Shown here one piece after another: positions 22,168-29,132 of a stretch of DNA of 29,236 bases (positions within the stretch are counted from its first letter, which is position 1; each line of letters opens with the position of its first letter). Where the stretch lies: positions 1 through 29,236 of the IMG/VR virus record IMGVR_UViG_3300021108_000009. One strand, 5' to 3'. This DNA comes from a virus. The notes under the pieces were generated by a model. The model was not told the origin of the DNA and searched no databases. It worked only from the letters and a program-made list of their open reading frames with translations. The position numbers were made by a program, and so were the translations under genes.

Positions 22168-23253
22168 TTAAGATTTAGTATGTTGAAGAGCACGAAGTTT
22201 TGTGAAGTCCTTATAACTAGACGATTTTCCAAATCGTTCACTGAGGTCTTTCAAGGCCTTGTTCTGACGAACTTCAGGCTTGAGGGAGTCGGCAGACTGG
22301 TTAACAATTGGACTGTTCGGAGCCAGTTTAACAGACGGTTTAACGTCCACTGGTTTACGAGCATATAAACTGTTAGCCGCATGAGCGAGGAGATACGGGA
22401 TTTGTGGAGCCAAGTCAGGTAGAGCCTTCTCTAAACCCTTCAGTCGCTCATCACTCATCATAGACTCGTATTGCTTACGGATGTCGTTGTCGTCGCCCTG
22501 CATCCAAGAAAGTTCCGATTTGGAACGCTCAATAAGGGCTTGACGCAAAACCGTGCGGTCTTGAGCCAGTTTAATTTCCTTATGTTGAGCTGGAAGATAG
22601 GTATCTCGCGCTTTGCGAGCTTCCCGTGTCTTTTCCTTGATTTCGCGCTTGGTGTATTCCTTGCCATCAACGTTAGCAACAACGTCGTCAGCAGCAAGGT
22701 CTTCACTTCGGTCGAGAATGTTTTCACCCCATTCAATGACTTCGTTCACCTGAGTAAACTTGGCTTGCAAGTCTTCTGATGTAGCAAGGTCTGAATATGG
22801 GTTATTTACCACTTTAGCTTCAAGTGGCTTCTCGTCGCGGCGGGCAACTTCAGCTTGGAGTTGGGCCAATTGCTCTTCAGCAGCGCGGCGCTTGGCGGTG
22901 AGTTCACCAAACCTAGCGACAGCTTTGCTTCCGAGTTTTGACGCAAGCTCTTTAAGCTCCGCTTCACTCATGTTTTCTATCTCAACGTCCTTAGAAAGAA
23001 CTTTGGCTTCTTCTTGAACATCGGCTGATGGGCTTTCTGGAACAGGCTCTTGATGCTGTTCAGTAGGTTCCGCAGCTTCTGGCTCAGGAATAGGCTTCTC
23101 CTCAACTGGGGGTGGCGGGGGCGATTTTTGCGCCTTAGCAGCCTCCACTTGGGCTTTATACCTTTGAGTAACAAAATTACTCGCAGATATGTTGGATGTG
23201 TTCACTGGTTTTTGGGAGGCTCCAGCGTTAGCCATTTGGACTTCTGTTGACAT
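22168..23253 (-). CDS. capsid scaffolding protein (361 aa)
   Basis: A highly charged, helical protein directly upstream of the capsid gene, the standard place for a scaffold. Residues 40-85 are a Pro/Glu/Lys-rich disordered linker (KSPPPPPVEEKPIPEPE). Residues 95-150 are a heptad-rich coil (EIENMSEAELKELASKL, AKRRAAEEQLAQLQAEVARRD), then a mostly helical body and a basic C-terminus (KDFTKLRALQHTKS) suited to binding the capsid shell. AAGGA lies about 7 bases before the ATG, so this gene has a usable ribosome site. No protease motif is seen, so the scaffold probably leaves without cleavage by its own domain. Assignment rests on position and composition. Confidence 0.75.
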   Translation of the reverse strand: MSTEVQMANAGASQKPVNTSNISASNFVTQRYKAQVEAAKAQKSPPPPPVEEKPIPEPEAAEPTEQHQEPVPESPSADVQEEAKVLSKDVEIENMSEAELKELASKLGSKAVARFGELTAKRRAAEEQLAQLQAEVARRDEKPLEAKVVNNPYSDLATSEDLQAKFTQVNEVIEWGENILDRSEDLAADDVVANVDGKEYTKREIKEKTREARKARDTYLPAQHKEIKLAQDRTVLRQALIERSKSELSWMQGDDNDIRKQYESMMSDERLKGLEKALPDLAPQIPYLLAHAANSLYARKPVDVKPSVKLAPNSPIVNQSADSLKPEVRQNKALKDLSERFGKSSSYKDFTKLRALQHTKS

Positions 23254-23285
23254 TATTTTTCCTTAGCCTTTACGCCGCTAAGAAT

Positions 23286-23312
23286 TGCGAGGCTTTATTG
23301 TAGCACCTCGCA
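23286..23312 (-). promoter_or_regulatory. hairpin with extended -10 (GTGCTACAAT) in its loop, before scaffold gene
   Basis: On the - strand TGCGAGG (23312-23306) pairs with CCTCGCA (23292-23286). The 13-base loop holds TGCTACAAT; with the preceding G of the stem it reads GTGCTACAAT (23306-23297), TACAAT being five of six bases of a -10. No T-run follows, so termination is unlikely. A transcript from here would have a leader of about 35-40 bases containing AAGGA before the scaffold ATG at 23253. Confidence 0.5.
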
Positions 23313-23320
23313 GAATAATG

Positions 23321-23563
23321 TTAGAGTCGCTTGATGCGTTTCGCAGACAGAGCCATGTAATTGCAGGTGGACAGGATTTCATCCAACGCTTGAATGCGCC
23401 CGCTTATCTCGCGGATACGACCTTCGTTTGCCCTGTGAAGCTGACCAATAGCTGTTTCTCGGCCAGCCGCTACATAGTCAAGAAAGTCTAAGAACTGTTC
23501 TTTATCAGCCAGATAGTCTAGCTGTTGCTGGAGCGGATGACGCGAGTTTCCGAATAGTGCCAT
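23321..23563 (-). CDS. small hypothetical protein between portal and scaffold (80 aa)
   Basis: An 80-residue helical protein (HPLQQQLDYLADKEQFLDFLDYVAAGRETAIGQLHRANEGRIREISGRIQALDEIL). It has a long amphipathic coil and a basic end (AKRIKRL). It begins three bases after the portal stop, so it is co-transcribed with it. A minor head or portal-associated role is plausible from its place, but no family was recognised. Confidence 0.55.
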   Translation of the reverse strand: MALFGNSRHPLQQQLDYLADKEQFLDFLDYVAAGRETAIGQLHRANEGRIREISGRIQALDEILSTCNYMALSAKRIKRL

Positions 23564-23566
23564 AAA

Positions 23567-25663
23567 TTATTGTTGCTGCATACCCTGCGTATTCATCTCT
23601 CCCATCTGCGCGGGAGCTGTACCTAGTTTGCCAATCTGAGCATTCTGCATCTGCTGTAAAGCAAATTGATATTGGTTGACGTACTTCTCTAGGCGAGTGC
23701 GGAAGCTCTCATCCTGTTGGAGACGTTGAGCAACATCAGGCTGCTGGGCATACTGCTGAAGTACCTGCATGGCGATTTGAGCGCCGTTAGGACGAGCACC
23801 CACCTCAATGCCAGCATAAATCTTGGAAAGGTCTTCTGTGACCTGCTTGACCACCTGTTGCTGGGCTTGCTCGGCTGGCTGCAAGATGGCATCGGCCATT
23901 ACAGGATCAATCGACGAAGCCATTGCCTCTAGGAGAGCATCGGCATTGATGCGGCCATTCTTGTCCAATTGCATCAAGCTGACAAACTGCTGCATACGGG
24001 CTTCCTGTGTATCAGGATCGTTGTTCAGAATGTCAAAGCTAACAGTGATATCAAAGTCCTCGTCAGGGTTGCCCTTATTATACTTCATTGGATCGGCAAC
24101 ACCTGTAACACGGAAGAAAACCTCATCTGGGCCGAAGCGTTGATAGCATTTGAATGCCATCTTCAGAACATCACGGGCGTGATTGAGGAACTTTGAAACA
24201 AAAAACTGTTGGCGAATCGAGGTGAGCGGATTGGCGGGATTGAGACCAACGAGGTCATCAGCCGCGAGAAGCATTGTCTTCTCCATCTCAACGCTACCTG
24301 GATTGTATTGCGGAACAGGGCCAAACGAGAACTCACCGGCACGGCGATAGGGAACAAAGCGACCTGGCCCCCAATCCGCTGGGGGGTTGCCCACGGGGTG
24401 CATGATGGGAGGCAGCGTAGCCATGCTGTTACGGTCTGTACGGCTATCGCGCTCGGTCTTAACGCTGTCCTGATAACCACGAAGCAGCTCAGGGAACGTC
24501 TGGATGTCATACATCCGCTTAGAATCATTGCTCAAACGGGTTACAACAAATGGGTAGTCGTTGTACCCGTTCAGCAATTCAAATTTGGCGTAGGCTTGCA
24601 CATCAGCCGCGCCCGTGAACTTGGGGTGCATGATGGTGCGATAGATGCCTTCGCTGCCGTCTTCTGGGTCAATGAGACGTTGGAAAGCGTAAACCACTTC
24701 AATGAGTTCGTCCGCATCATATTGCTGGCGATACTTGGAAAGACCTGTGGAGCGTGTGCCATAGACACTTTCCATGTTGTAGGTGTTCACACCACGGAAG
24801 TGGGTGACGACATACTCCGACCAGCTCTCATCCCAACCATCGGAGGTGACGCGAGACAGCACTTCCTGTACGGTAAGGAAGGTGCGATAGAAGACGAATG
24901 GGGCGCGTTGTGGGTCTAGGCAATAGGATGGGAAGAACACATCGCCATCAGGGGCGCACGCTTGAACGTAGGGCCGATCAACGCTAAGGCGGCTAATAGG
25001 AAGCTCGCTAACACCCTTCTTGCGGAGTTCGCCCAAGGCTTTCTTGGCGCGGCTCTCAATGACATCAGGATAGACGGTGCGAAGCATAGCAATGACTTCT
25101 TTGTCATTCTTGCCCTCGATGATGAGCTGAGCCAGCTCTGGGCTGGTGGCTGCAATTTGCTGCAAGTCAATTTTTTGTAAGAACTTCTTCTCCATACGTT
25201 CCCAGCCAACGTAGGTAACCATCAGGCCACGCTCTAACAGGTAGTTACCACCCAGCTCCATCTCTTCTTTGAAACGTGGAATGTAGGTGGACAGCATCCA
25301 CTTGAGGAACGCACTCGTAACACGGGAACGGCTTTCGTCGCTATACTCCACGGGATAGGCGCGGATGTTGGCTTTAGCCAAGGACGAAGTGAAAATGGAA
25401 ACGTAGGTGCTAATCTTCTCGTCAATGACACGGGCTTCCGTATCCGACGCACCTTCCCACGGGAACGCATCACCGCCATGCTTGCGAAGGTCGCTGGACT
25501 TGCCAGGCCAATAACAACGGCGGTAGTCGCTGCTATTCACACACTGATTGAAATAGGTGCCGAGTTCTGTGGTTGTCCTATCGTATGCCGACTTCAGGGC
25601 AACGACGTTAGGGCCATCATTCTCTACAAAGGTCAGGGCGTGTTGCTGTGGAGTTTCTTGCAT
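23567..25663 (-). CDS. portal protein (698 aa)
   Basis: Size, position between large terminase and scaffold, and composition identify the portal, the dodecameric ring through which DNA enters and leaves the head. N-terminal text (DYRRCYWPGKSSDLRKHGGDAFPWEGASDTEARVIDE) matches the W-G-x-x-D...PWPGASDxRxPxxDE pattern of large podovirus-type portals. The middle has the wing/stem region (FKEEMELGGNYLLERGLMVTYVGWE) and the C-terminal 130 residues are a Gln-rich helical barrel-like tail (MQQFVSLMQLDKNGR, QPAEQAQQQVVKQ, MQVLQQYAQQPD). A barrel of this type forms a long tunnel inside the head in P22-like phages. No ribosome site is seen. Confidence 0.85.
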   Translation of the reverse strand: MQETPQQHALTFVENDGPNVVALKSAYDRTTTELGTYFNQCVNSSDYRRCYWPGKSSDLRKHGGDAFPWEGASDTEARVIDEKISTYVSIFTSSLAKANIRAYPVEYSDESRSRVTSAFLKWMLSTYIPRFKEEMELGGNYLLERGLMVTYVGWERMEKKFLQKIDLQQIAATSPELAQLIIEGKNDKEVIAMLRTVYPDVIESRAKKALGELRKKGVSELPISRLSVDRPYVQACAPDGDVFFPSYCLDPQRAPFVFYRTFLTVQEVLSRVTSDGWDESWSEYVVTHFRGVNTYNMESVYGTRSTGLSKYRQQYDADELIEVVYAFQRLIDPEDGSEGIYRTIMHPKFTGAADVQAYAKFELLNGYNDYPFVVTRLSNDSKRMYDIQTFPELLRGYQDSVKTERDSRTDRNSMATLPPIMHPVGNPPADWGPGRFVPYRRAGEFSFGPVPQYNPGSVEMEKTMLLAADDLVGLNPANPLTSIRQQFFVSKFLNHARDVLKMAFKCYQRFGPDEVFFRVTGVADPMKYNKGNPDEDFDITVSFDILNNDPDTQEARMQQFVSLMQLDKNGRINADALLEAMASSIDPVMADAILQPAEQAQQQVVKQVTEDLSKIYAGIEVGARPNGAQIAMQVLQQYAQQPDVAQRLQQDESFRTRLEKYVNQYQFALQQMQNAQIGKLGTAPAQMGEMNTQGMQQQ

Positions 25664-25890
25664 AATTTAGCGTGTGAGATTGCGTTCTTTATGATACCAC
25701 AAACATATTCTTGTGAACGACCTATCTTATCGGACAGCTCATCGGGAAACAATTCAGCCGTGTTTTTTTCTCGCACACGCTTGTTATGTTCGTGCCAAAG
25801 CAACCTATCGCTTTGCTCTAGCAGCCACTTACGACTAATCGTAATATCAGCAGCTAAGAAACTCGTGTCGGTAGCTGGTGCCTGTTTCAT
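25633..25890 (-). CDS. small hypothetical protein overlapping portal start (85 aa)
   Basis: An 85-residue frame bridging the gap between the 89-residue gene (44-base overlap) and the portal (31-base overlap). It is helical and mixed-charge; residues 47-70 (ELFPDELSDKIGRSQEYVCGIIKNAI) have a helix-turn-helix-like spacing. Without it, about 180 bases before the portal would be empty, unusual in this block. It also carries within it the promoter motif for the portal at 25691-25700. Evidence is limited to composition and gap filling; it could be a chance frame over a regulatory region. Confidence 0.45.
   Translation of the reverse strand: MKQAPATDTSFLAADITISRKWLLEQSDRLLWHEHNKRVREKNTAELFPDELSDKIGRSQEYVCGIIKNAISHAKLCKKLHSNTP
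25691..25700 (-). promoter_or_regulatory. extended -10 promoter motif GTGGTATCAT, before portal
   Basis: Reads GTG-G-TATCAT on the - strand, five of six -10 bases plus the TG extension, 27 bases before the portal ATG at 25663. A small hairpin CACAA-GAATATGT-TTGTG ends within the motif, and TTCACA (five of six -35 bases) lies 15 bases upstream. It differs from the capsid-terminator copy (21144-21153) at one base. Confidence 0.5.
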
Positions 25891-26116
25891 CTTTAATTAC
25901 TTCTACGTTAATGACTTTGCCTTCTAGCTTACCTGTGAATCGGCGCGGAATGGCTACGACGCATTTACCTTCGATGCCATCAATGGCTGCAAACACCCAC
26001 TGAGGGTTGCGGGCTTGAGACTTAACAACGGCACGTAAGAACTTAGGTTGCTCTGGGCTAGCTGCGTTAAGTTCTTCAACGGACTTGAGTTTAACTTTGA
26101 GTGACTTGGCTTTCAT
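25847..26116 (-). CDS. hypothetical protein after large terminase (89 aa)
   Basis: An 89-residue beta-rich basic protein (KPKSLKVKLKSVEEL-like start, QWVFAAIDGIEGKCVVAIPRRFTGKLEGKVINVEVI). The text VAIPRRFTGKLEGKVINVEVI recalls a small OB- or SH3-like barrel. A textbook AAGGAGG lies eight bases before its ATG, inside the last codons of terL, and its ATG overlaps the terL stop (TAATG). So it is translated efficiently despite the overlap. Position between terminase and portal suggests a packaging or head role; no family was recognised. Confidence 0.65.
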   Translation of the reverse strand: MKAKSLKVKLKSVEELNAASPEQPKFLRAVVKSQARNPQWVFAAIDGIEGKCVVAIPRRFTGKLEGKVINVEVIKDETGTSYRHEFLSC

Positions 26117-27717
26117 TAGTATCCTCCTTGGGAACGAGTTTTGGGTTGGACTGTTTCATCTACAAATCTTATGTTGTCTATGCACGCATAGCGGATGACA
26201 TCTACGGGGTCTTTCCACGCTTCGTCGCTGCCACCATCGCCCGTGTATTCCTGCAAAGCTGTGATGATGTTCTCGCATCTATCCGAGACGTAGAAGTGCG
26301 GACGGTTGAGGCTGTCTAGCTTTTCCTTGCGATTGTAGGCCATCTTGGTCTGAATGGCCTGTATGCCATCCTCGATGTCCAAACCAGGCGCTGGGATGAA
26401 CGTAAGGCCATTGTCCGCTAAGTCCTCAATGATGCTACTCGCCCCGTTCTGCGCTTGGTACTTGGCTGCACCAAGGCGTGGGTCAATGAGCCGTTCCGTT
26501 ATCGTTTCTTCATTATCACTCTCACAGCGGGTAATTAGCTCAACGTAGTCCTTAATGCCGTAGCCAAGTCCCTTACTGCCTTCGCCGCCAATCCACTTGC
26601 CGCCATGCCACTTGGCCCAGTCGCCCACATTAACGTCAGGCCACTCACGATAGACGTAGTAGGTTTCGCTCTCATCCACCCCAATCCAGCACATAAACCA
26701 GTTCTTCCGACCAGCAGGGTCAAGGATCATGTAACGGGTTAAGTCCTTGGGGATAGACTCATGCTTGATGACATTCACCTCACGGGAGAACATAGGGAAC
26801 CGGGTGGACGCGCTCTTCGTAGGGATGCCATAGGCACGGGTGAGGATGTTCTCTTCGCTCTGTCCCTTCAAGTCTTGGGCAATACGCTCATAGCCGCCAA
26901 AAGGATTGTCCTTGGAATGGAAATAGATGATGCCGCTATTTCTATTTGCCGAGTGTTGTACAAACGGCACCATCCTATCATTCAGGAGTTCTGCAACCTT
27001 AGACTCAACTGTTCGCGCTTTCTCCAGATAGTCTCGCACAACCTCCGTGTAGCCATCAATGGGAGTGAACGTAACAATAATTTTAGCGTTTCTTGTAGCA
27101 AGTCGAAAACGAAGAGTAGCGAGCAGCTCAGGGCCAATGAGATACTCATCACACCAAGCACCGATGTTAAGCCAAACAGGTTCACGGCTGCCAAGCTCTG
27201 CGCCTTCCAAGATGGTGTCGTTGTTGAGGAATTGTGCATAGGTTTTAAAGATGATGTGGCTCTTAGTGACCGGAAGAATCAAACTACTCTTAGAGAATCC
27301 GTTCTTTCTTGTGTAGCTGATGTTCTCTTCCGCGCTGAGGGTCTTCTTCCGCAGCTCCTCTGGCAAGGCATCATAGATGGCGCTCTGCTGCTGTCTAATG
27401 GACACATCTGCATTCTGAGCAAAGCACATCACCACACTGCCTGGGTTCTCCATTGCAGCCCTTACCACAGCCGTAGCCGCCCACGTCGTCTTAGAAGACC
27501 GATTGCCGCCACTTACAAGCAATTCGTTAAACTCCTCCATCAACTCCTCTGCCTTCTTCCAATGCGGCAGTTTAAACCCATATCTGTAAGGATCGCGCTG
27601 ACTATTCTCAATGGCTTGATGGTAGATGTCGTAGAGGTTGGCTAGCGTCTCTGGCTTCATCTTAGCCATCTCCTCATTCGTAGGAGGGGTCAATATAGGA
27701 TGCTTCTTCCAAATCAT
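26116..27717 (-). CDS. terL: terminase large subunit (533 aa)
   Basis: The ATP-driven packaging motor and nuclease. Walker A is SGGNRSSKT (residues 69-77). Walker B is IGAWCDE with D190-E191. The coupling motif TFTP is at 216-219. The C-terminal RNase H-like nuclease has D333 (MILDPAG), D412 (RLIDPRL) and D503/D506 (KDPVDVIRY) as metal ligands. Length about 533 is normal. It overlaps terS by four bases (ATGA) and is followed by a gene with a strong ribosome site inside its 3' end. The exact packaging mode (cos, pac or direct repeats) cannot be read from these motifs. Confidence 0.95.
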   Translation of the reverse strand: MIWKKHPILTPPTNEEMAKMKPETLANLYDIYHQAIENSQRDPYRYGFKLPHWKKAEELMEEFNELLVSGGNRSSKTTWAATAVVRAAMENPGSVVMCFAQNADVSIRQQQSAIYDALPEELRKKTLSAEENISYTRKNGFSKSSLILPVTKSHIIFKTYAQFLNNDTILEGAELGSREPVWLNIGAWCDEYLIGPELLATLRFRLATRNAKIIVTFTPIDGYTEVVRDYLEKARTVESKVAELLNDRMVPFVQHSANRNSGIIYFHSKDNPFGGYERIAQDLKGQSEENILTRAYGIPTKSASTRFPMFSREVNVIKHESIPKDLTRYMILDPAGRKNWFMCWIGVDESETYYVYREWPDVNVGDWAKWHGGKWIGGEGSKGLGYGIKDYVELITRCESDNEETITERLIDPRLGAAKYQAQNGASSIIEDLADNGLTFIPAPGLDIEDGIQAIQTKMAYNRKEKLDSLNRPHFYVSDRCENIITALQEYTGDGGSDEAWKDPVDVIRYACIDNIRFVDETVQPKTRSQGGY

Positions 27718-28205
27718 ACTTCTATGGCTTCCTTCTGAAGCGCGGCTCTCGCTTCCTCAATGGCTTTCATAGCATCCTCTAGGCTAGGCTTACCCGCTTT
27801 GTGCTCTATCACCATCTTGTTCTCTCCTAGGGCCAGCATACCCTTATCCACGGCTATGCCATAGGACAACGCTAAGTCCTTCACGTTCACCTTAGCCAAG
27901 GCATCGGGATTGTCGGCCAGCATAGCCATCTTCTGTTTCATCAAGAGCCTAATGCCCTCAGCCATCTCAAAGCCATCCGCCGCTAGTTGCTTCTTCCTCA
28001 CCTCTATTGCAACTTCATGTCGAGCTTTAACGGCTCCTATCTGATTGAAGCTCCAGCCTGTCTCATCCGCCACTTGCTGCCATGTCGATCCATCTGCTAA
28101 CAACTCTAAGCACAGCATAGCTTTCGTTGGCTCCCTAGACTCCAACGTCCGGCTTCCAGACTCCGAGATGGAGCTTACGATGATGGCGCTTGCAGGACTA
28201 ATCAT
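27714..28205 (-). CDS. terS: terminase small subunit (163 aa)
   Basis: The DNA-recognition subunit of the packaging terminase, directly upstream of terL with an ATGA overlap. Residues about 38-62 (DGSTWQQVADETGWSFNQIGAVKAR) form a helix-turn-helix. The middle is a helical oligomerisation region (MAEGIRLLMKQKMAMLADN, VNVKDLALSYGIAVDKGMLALGE) with the text LAxxYGIAxDKxxLLxGE common in such proteins, and the end is a charged helix (EDAMKAIEEARAALQKEAI). The first 29 residues are Ser-rich and atypical, so translation might begin at Met30 (28118). It is the first gene of the late block; its promoter should lie in the non-coding stretch beyond 28205. Confidence 0.8.
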   Translation of the reverse strand: MISPASAIIVSSISESGSRTLESREPTKAMLCLELLADGSTWQQVADETGWSFNQIGAVKARHEVAIEVRKKQLAADGFEMAEGIRLLMKQKMAMLADNPDALAKVNVKDLALSYGIAVDKGMLALGENKMVIEHKAGKPSLEDAMKAIEEARAALQKEAIEV

Positions 28206-28448
28206 CGCGCAACAATTATCTGGTTTGGAAGGAGAAGGAGCTTAGACATAACTAGGCAAAATATAAATAGGCTTGGGCCAAAATGTGTAAACACACCTAG
28301 CCTTAAAAACTTAAAGCTGCTTGGAAGGAAGTCTTTTGTTATTCATACTACGCTTGCGGAATAGTTGGATTGTACCCATGTAATGGAAGATGTGTCAAGC
28401 CTTTTGTTTATCTTCCTTTCTCCTACGGAGATAGGAATATAAACAAAC

Positions 28449-28487
28449 AGGTAGCATTAAAACATTACGAAAGGTAGCACAAAAACA
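28449..28487. repeat. direct repeat AGGTAGCANNAAAACA x2
   Basis: AGGTAGCATTAAAACA (28449-28464) and AGGTAGCACAAAAACA (28472-28487) match at 14 of 16 positions and are 23 bases apart, close to two helical turns. The shorter AGGTAG core recurs at about 28683, 28704 and 28960. This could be a paired protein-binding site (iteron or operator). Confidence 0.5.
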
Positions 28488-28541
28488 GTAGGAGTTTGTG
28501 ACAATAGATGTTCCATTTCCTATGCACTTCCTAACAACTGA

Positions 28542-28555
28542 GTAGGGATTGAAAC
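28542..28555 (+). other. solitary CRISPR-repeat-like 3' end (GTAGGGATTGAAAC)
   Basis: The 14-mer ends in ATTGAAAC, the conserved 3' end of many type I and type III CRISPR repeats. It occurs once, is not part of an array, and abuts a rho-independent terminator. With TTTCAATC-TA-CCTAC (28606-28620) it forms a 13-bp inverted repeat with a 2-base bulge. The similarity is to the motif only; the upstream 15-23 bases do not obviously complete a known repeat. Confidence 0.3.
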
Positions 28556-28586
28556 AAGGAGGGGGCACCCTTTGTAATATTTTTTT
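28554..28586 (+). terminator. rho-independent terminator (+ strand) in the non-coding region
   Basis: ACAAGG-a-GG (28554-28562) pairs with CCCTTTGT (28568-28575) around the loop GGGCA, with one bulge and one G-T pair, and is followed by AATA and seven Ts ending at 28586. It reads on the + strand, where no protein gene lies upstream, so it implies a non-coding transcript ending here. Confidence 0.65.
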
Positions 28587-28722
28587 AAGGAGGCATTCTA
28601 ACCAATTTCAATCTACCTACCCCTCACCCGAGCGAACCCCCCCCCTGTTGCAAAGTATTGGTTCTTGTAAGCTACTGGCAATAGGTAGGCGGCTAGTGCC
28701 GGCAGGTAGCTAGGGCAAGTAA

Positions 28723-28754
28723 ATGCAAATTACCATGCAATAAGAGTAATGCAA
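28723..28754. repeat. ATGCAA x3 cluster, iteron-like
   Basis: ATGCAA occurs at 28723-28728, 28735-28740 and 28749-28754, spaced 12 and 14 bases, in an A/T-rich stretch. A fourth copy lies near 29009. CAATAAGA also appears twice in this stretch. The roughly helical spacing suggests a protein-binding array, for example at an origin. Confidence 0.4.
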
Positions 28755-28842
28755 GCAACTATACAATAAGAAACCAACGCGCAAAGACATTTTTGCTTAT
28801 AGGGCTAAATGGATTCTAAGCTACTTGCCAAACCGTCTGTCT

Positions 28843-28870
28843 GTTTTCTGGTTTCGCGAAAAGGGAAAAC
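28843..28870. promoter_or_regulatory. 28-nt imperfect palindrome centred on TTTCGCGAAA
   Basis: GTTTTC-tgg-TTTCGCGAAA-agg-GAAAAC: the inner 10-mer is a perfect palindrome, the outer 6-bp arms match perfectly, and the two 3-base spacers are symmetric in position. 22 of 28 bases are in symmetric pairs. This is the form of an operator for a dimeric regulator, or of a cruciform at an origin. Confidence 0.6.
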
Positions 28871-29092
28871 CAATCAAACCAACCTGGGCCGCTAGGTTCT
28901 CCCGTGTCTCTCCGTGTTCTTCCTTCCTTTACTACCTAGAGGGTTTGCTGCTGTTGAATGAGGTAGGGGCGCGAATTTACATTGCCAACAGAACTTTAAT
29001 TAATTGATATGCAAAGCACTTAGAGTAAAAAGCATTAATTATTGAAAAATGAGCTTGTACATATGAGCATATTAGTCTTTCATTTTTACATC

Positions 29093-29109
29093 GGGACGAA
29101 AAACGTCCC
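29093..29109 (+). promoter_or_regulatory. leader hairpin before the terminal + strand gene
   Basis: GGGACG-AAAAA-CGTCCC is a perfect 6-bp hairpin with a 5-base A loop, 23 bases before the ATG at 29133. The bases between are A/T-rich with a TAAATAAATAAAT repeat and no T-run on the + strand, so it is more likely an mRNA leader or protein-binding hairpin than a terminator. Confidence 0.45.
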
Positions 29110-29132
29110 TAGTTAATAAATAAATAAATCAA

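Larger units (their letters stand above)
28206..29132. other. non-coding region between divergent transcription units
   Basis: About 930 bases with no convincing gene on either strand, lying between terS (- strand) and the + strand gene starting at 29133. Within it are an AGGTAGCA direct repeat, a terminator fused to a CRISPR-repeat-like 14-mer, an ATGCAA triplet cluster, a 28-nt palindrome, a C9 run at 28637-28645, and a TGTGTAAACACA dyad at 28284-28295 flanked by AGGCTtGG/CCtAGCCT (28269-28276, 28296-28303). A region like this may hold the replication origin, a packaging site and the main early and late promoters; none is proven here. Confidence 0.6.

Noticed and set aside
24209-24919. + strand open frame (236 codons) opposite the portal
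   Set aside because: Antisense shadow of the portal; the text has no domain signature.
26761-27645. + strand open frame (294 codons) opposite terL
   Set aside because: Antisense to terL, which has complete Walker and nuclease motifs.
28262-28291. Classical -35/-10 promoter for terS (TTTACA with TTTATA or TATATT)
   Set aside because: The -35-like box is good, but the -10 candidates are weak at 17-18 bases, and the best one (TATATT) needs a 20-base spacer. Not strong enough to list as a feature.
28542-28620. CRISPR array
   Set aside because: Only one motif and one imperfect inverted copy, no direct repeats with spacers, and no cas genes. It is not an array.
28825-29007. 60-codon + strand frame in the non-coding region
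   Set aside because: It spans the 28-nt palindrome, has an aromatic/basic composition without domain pattern, no ribosome site and no link to neighbours.
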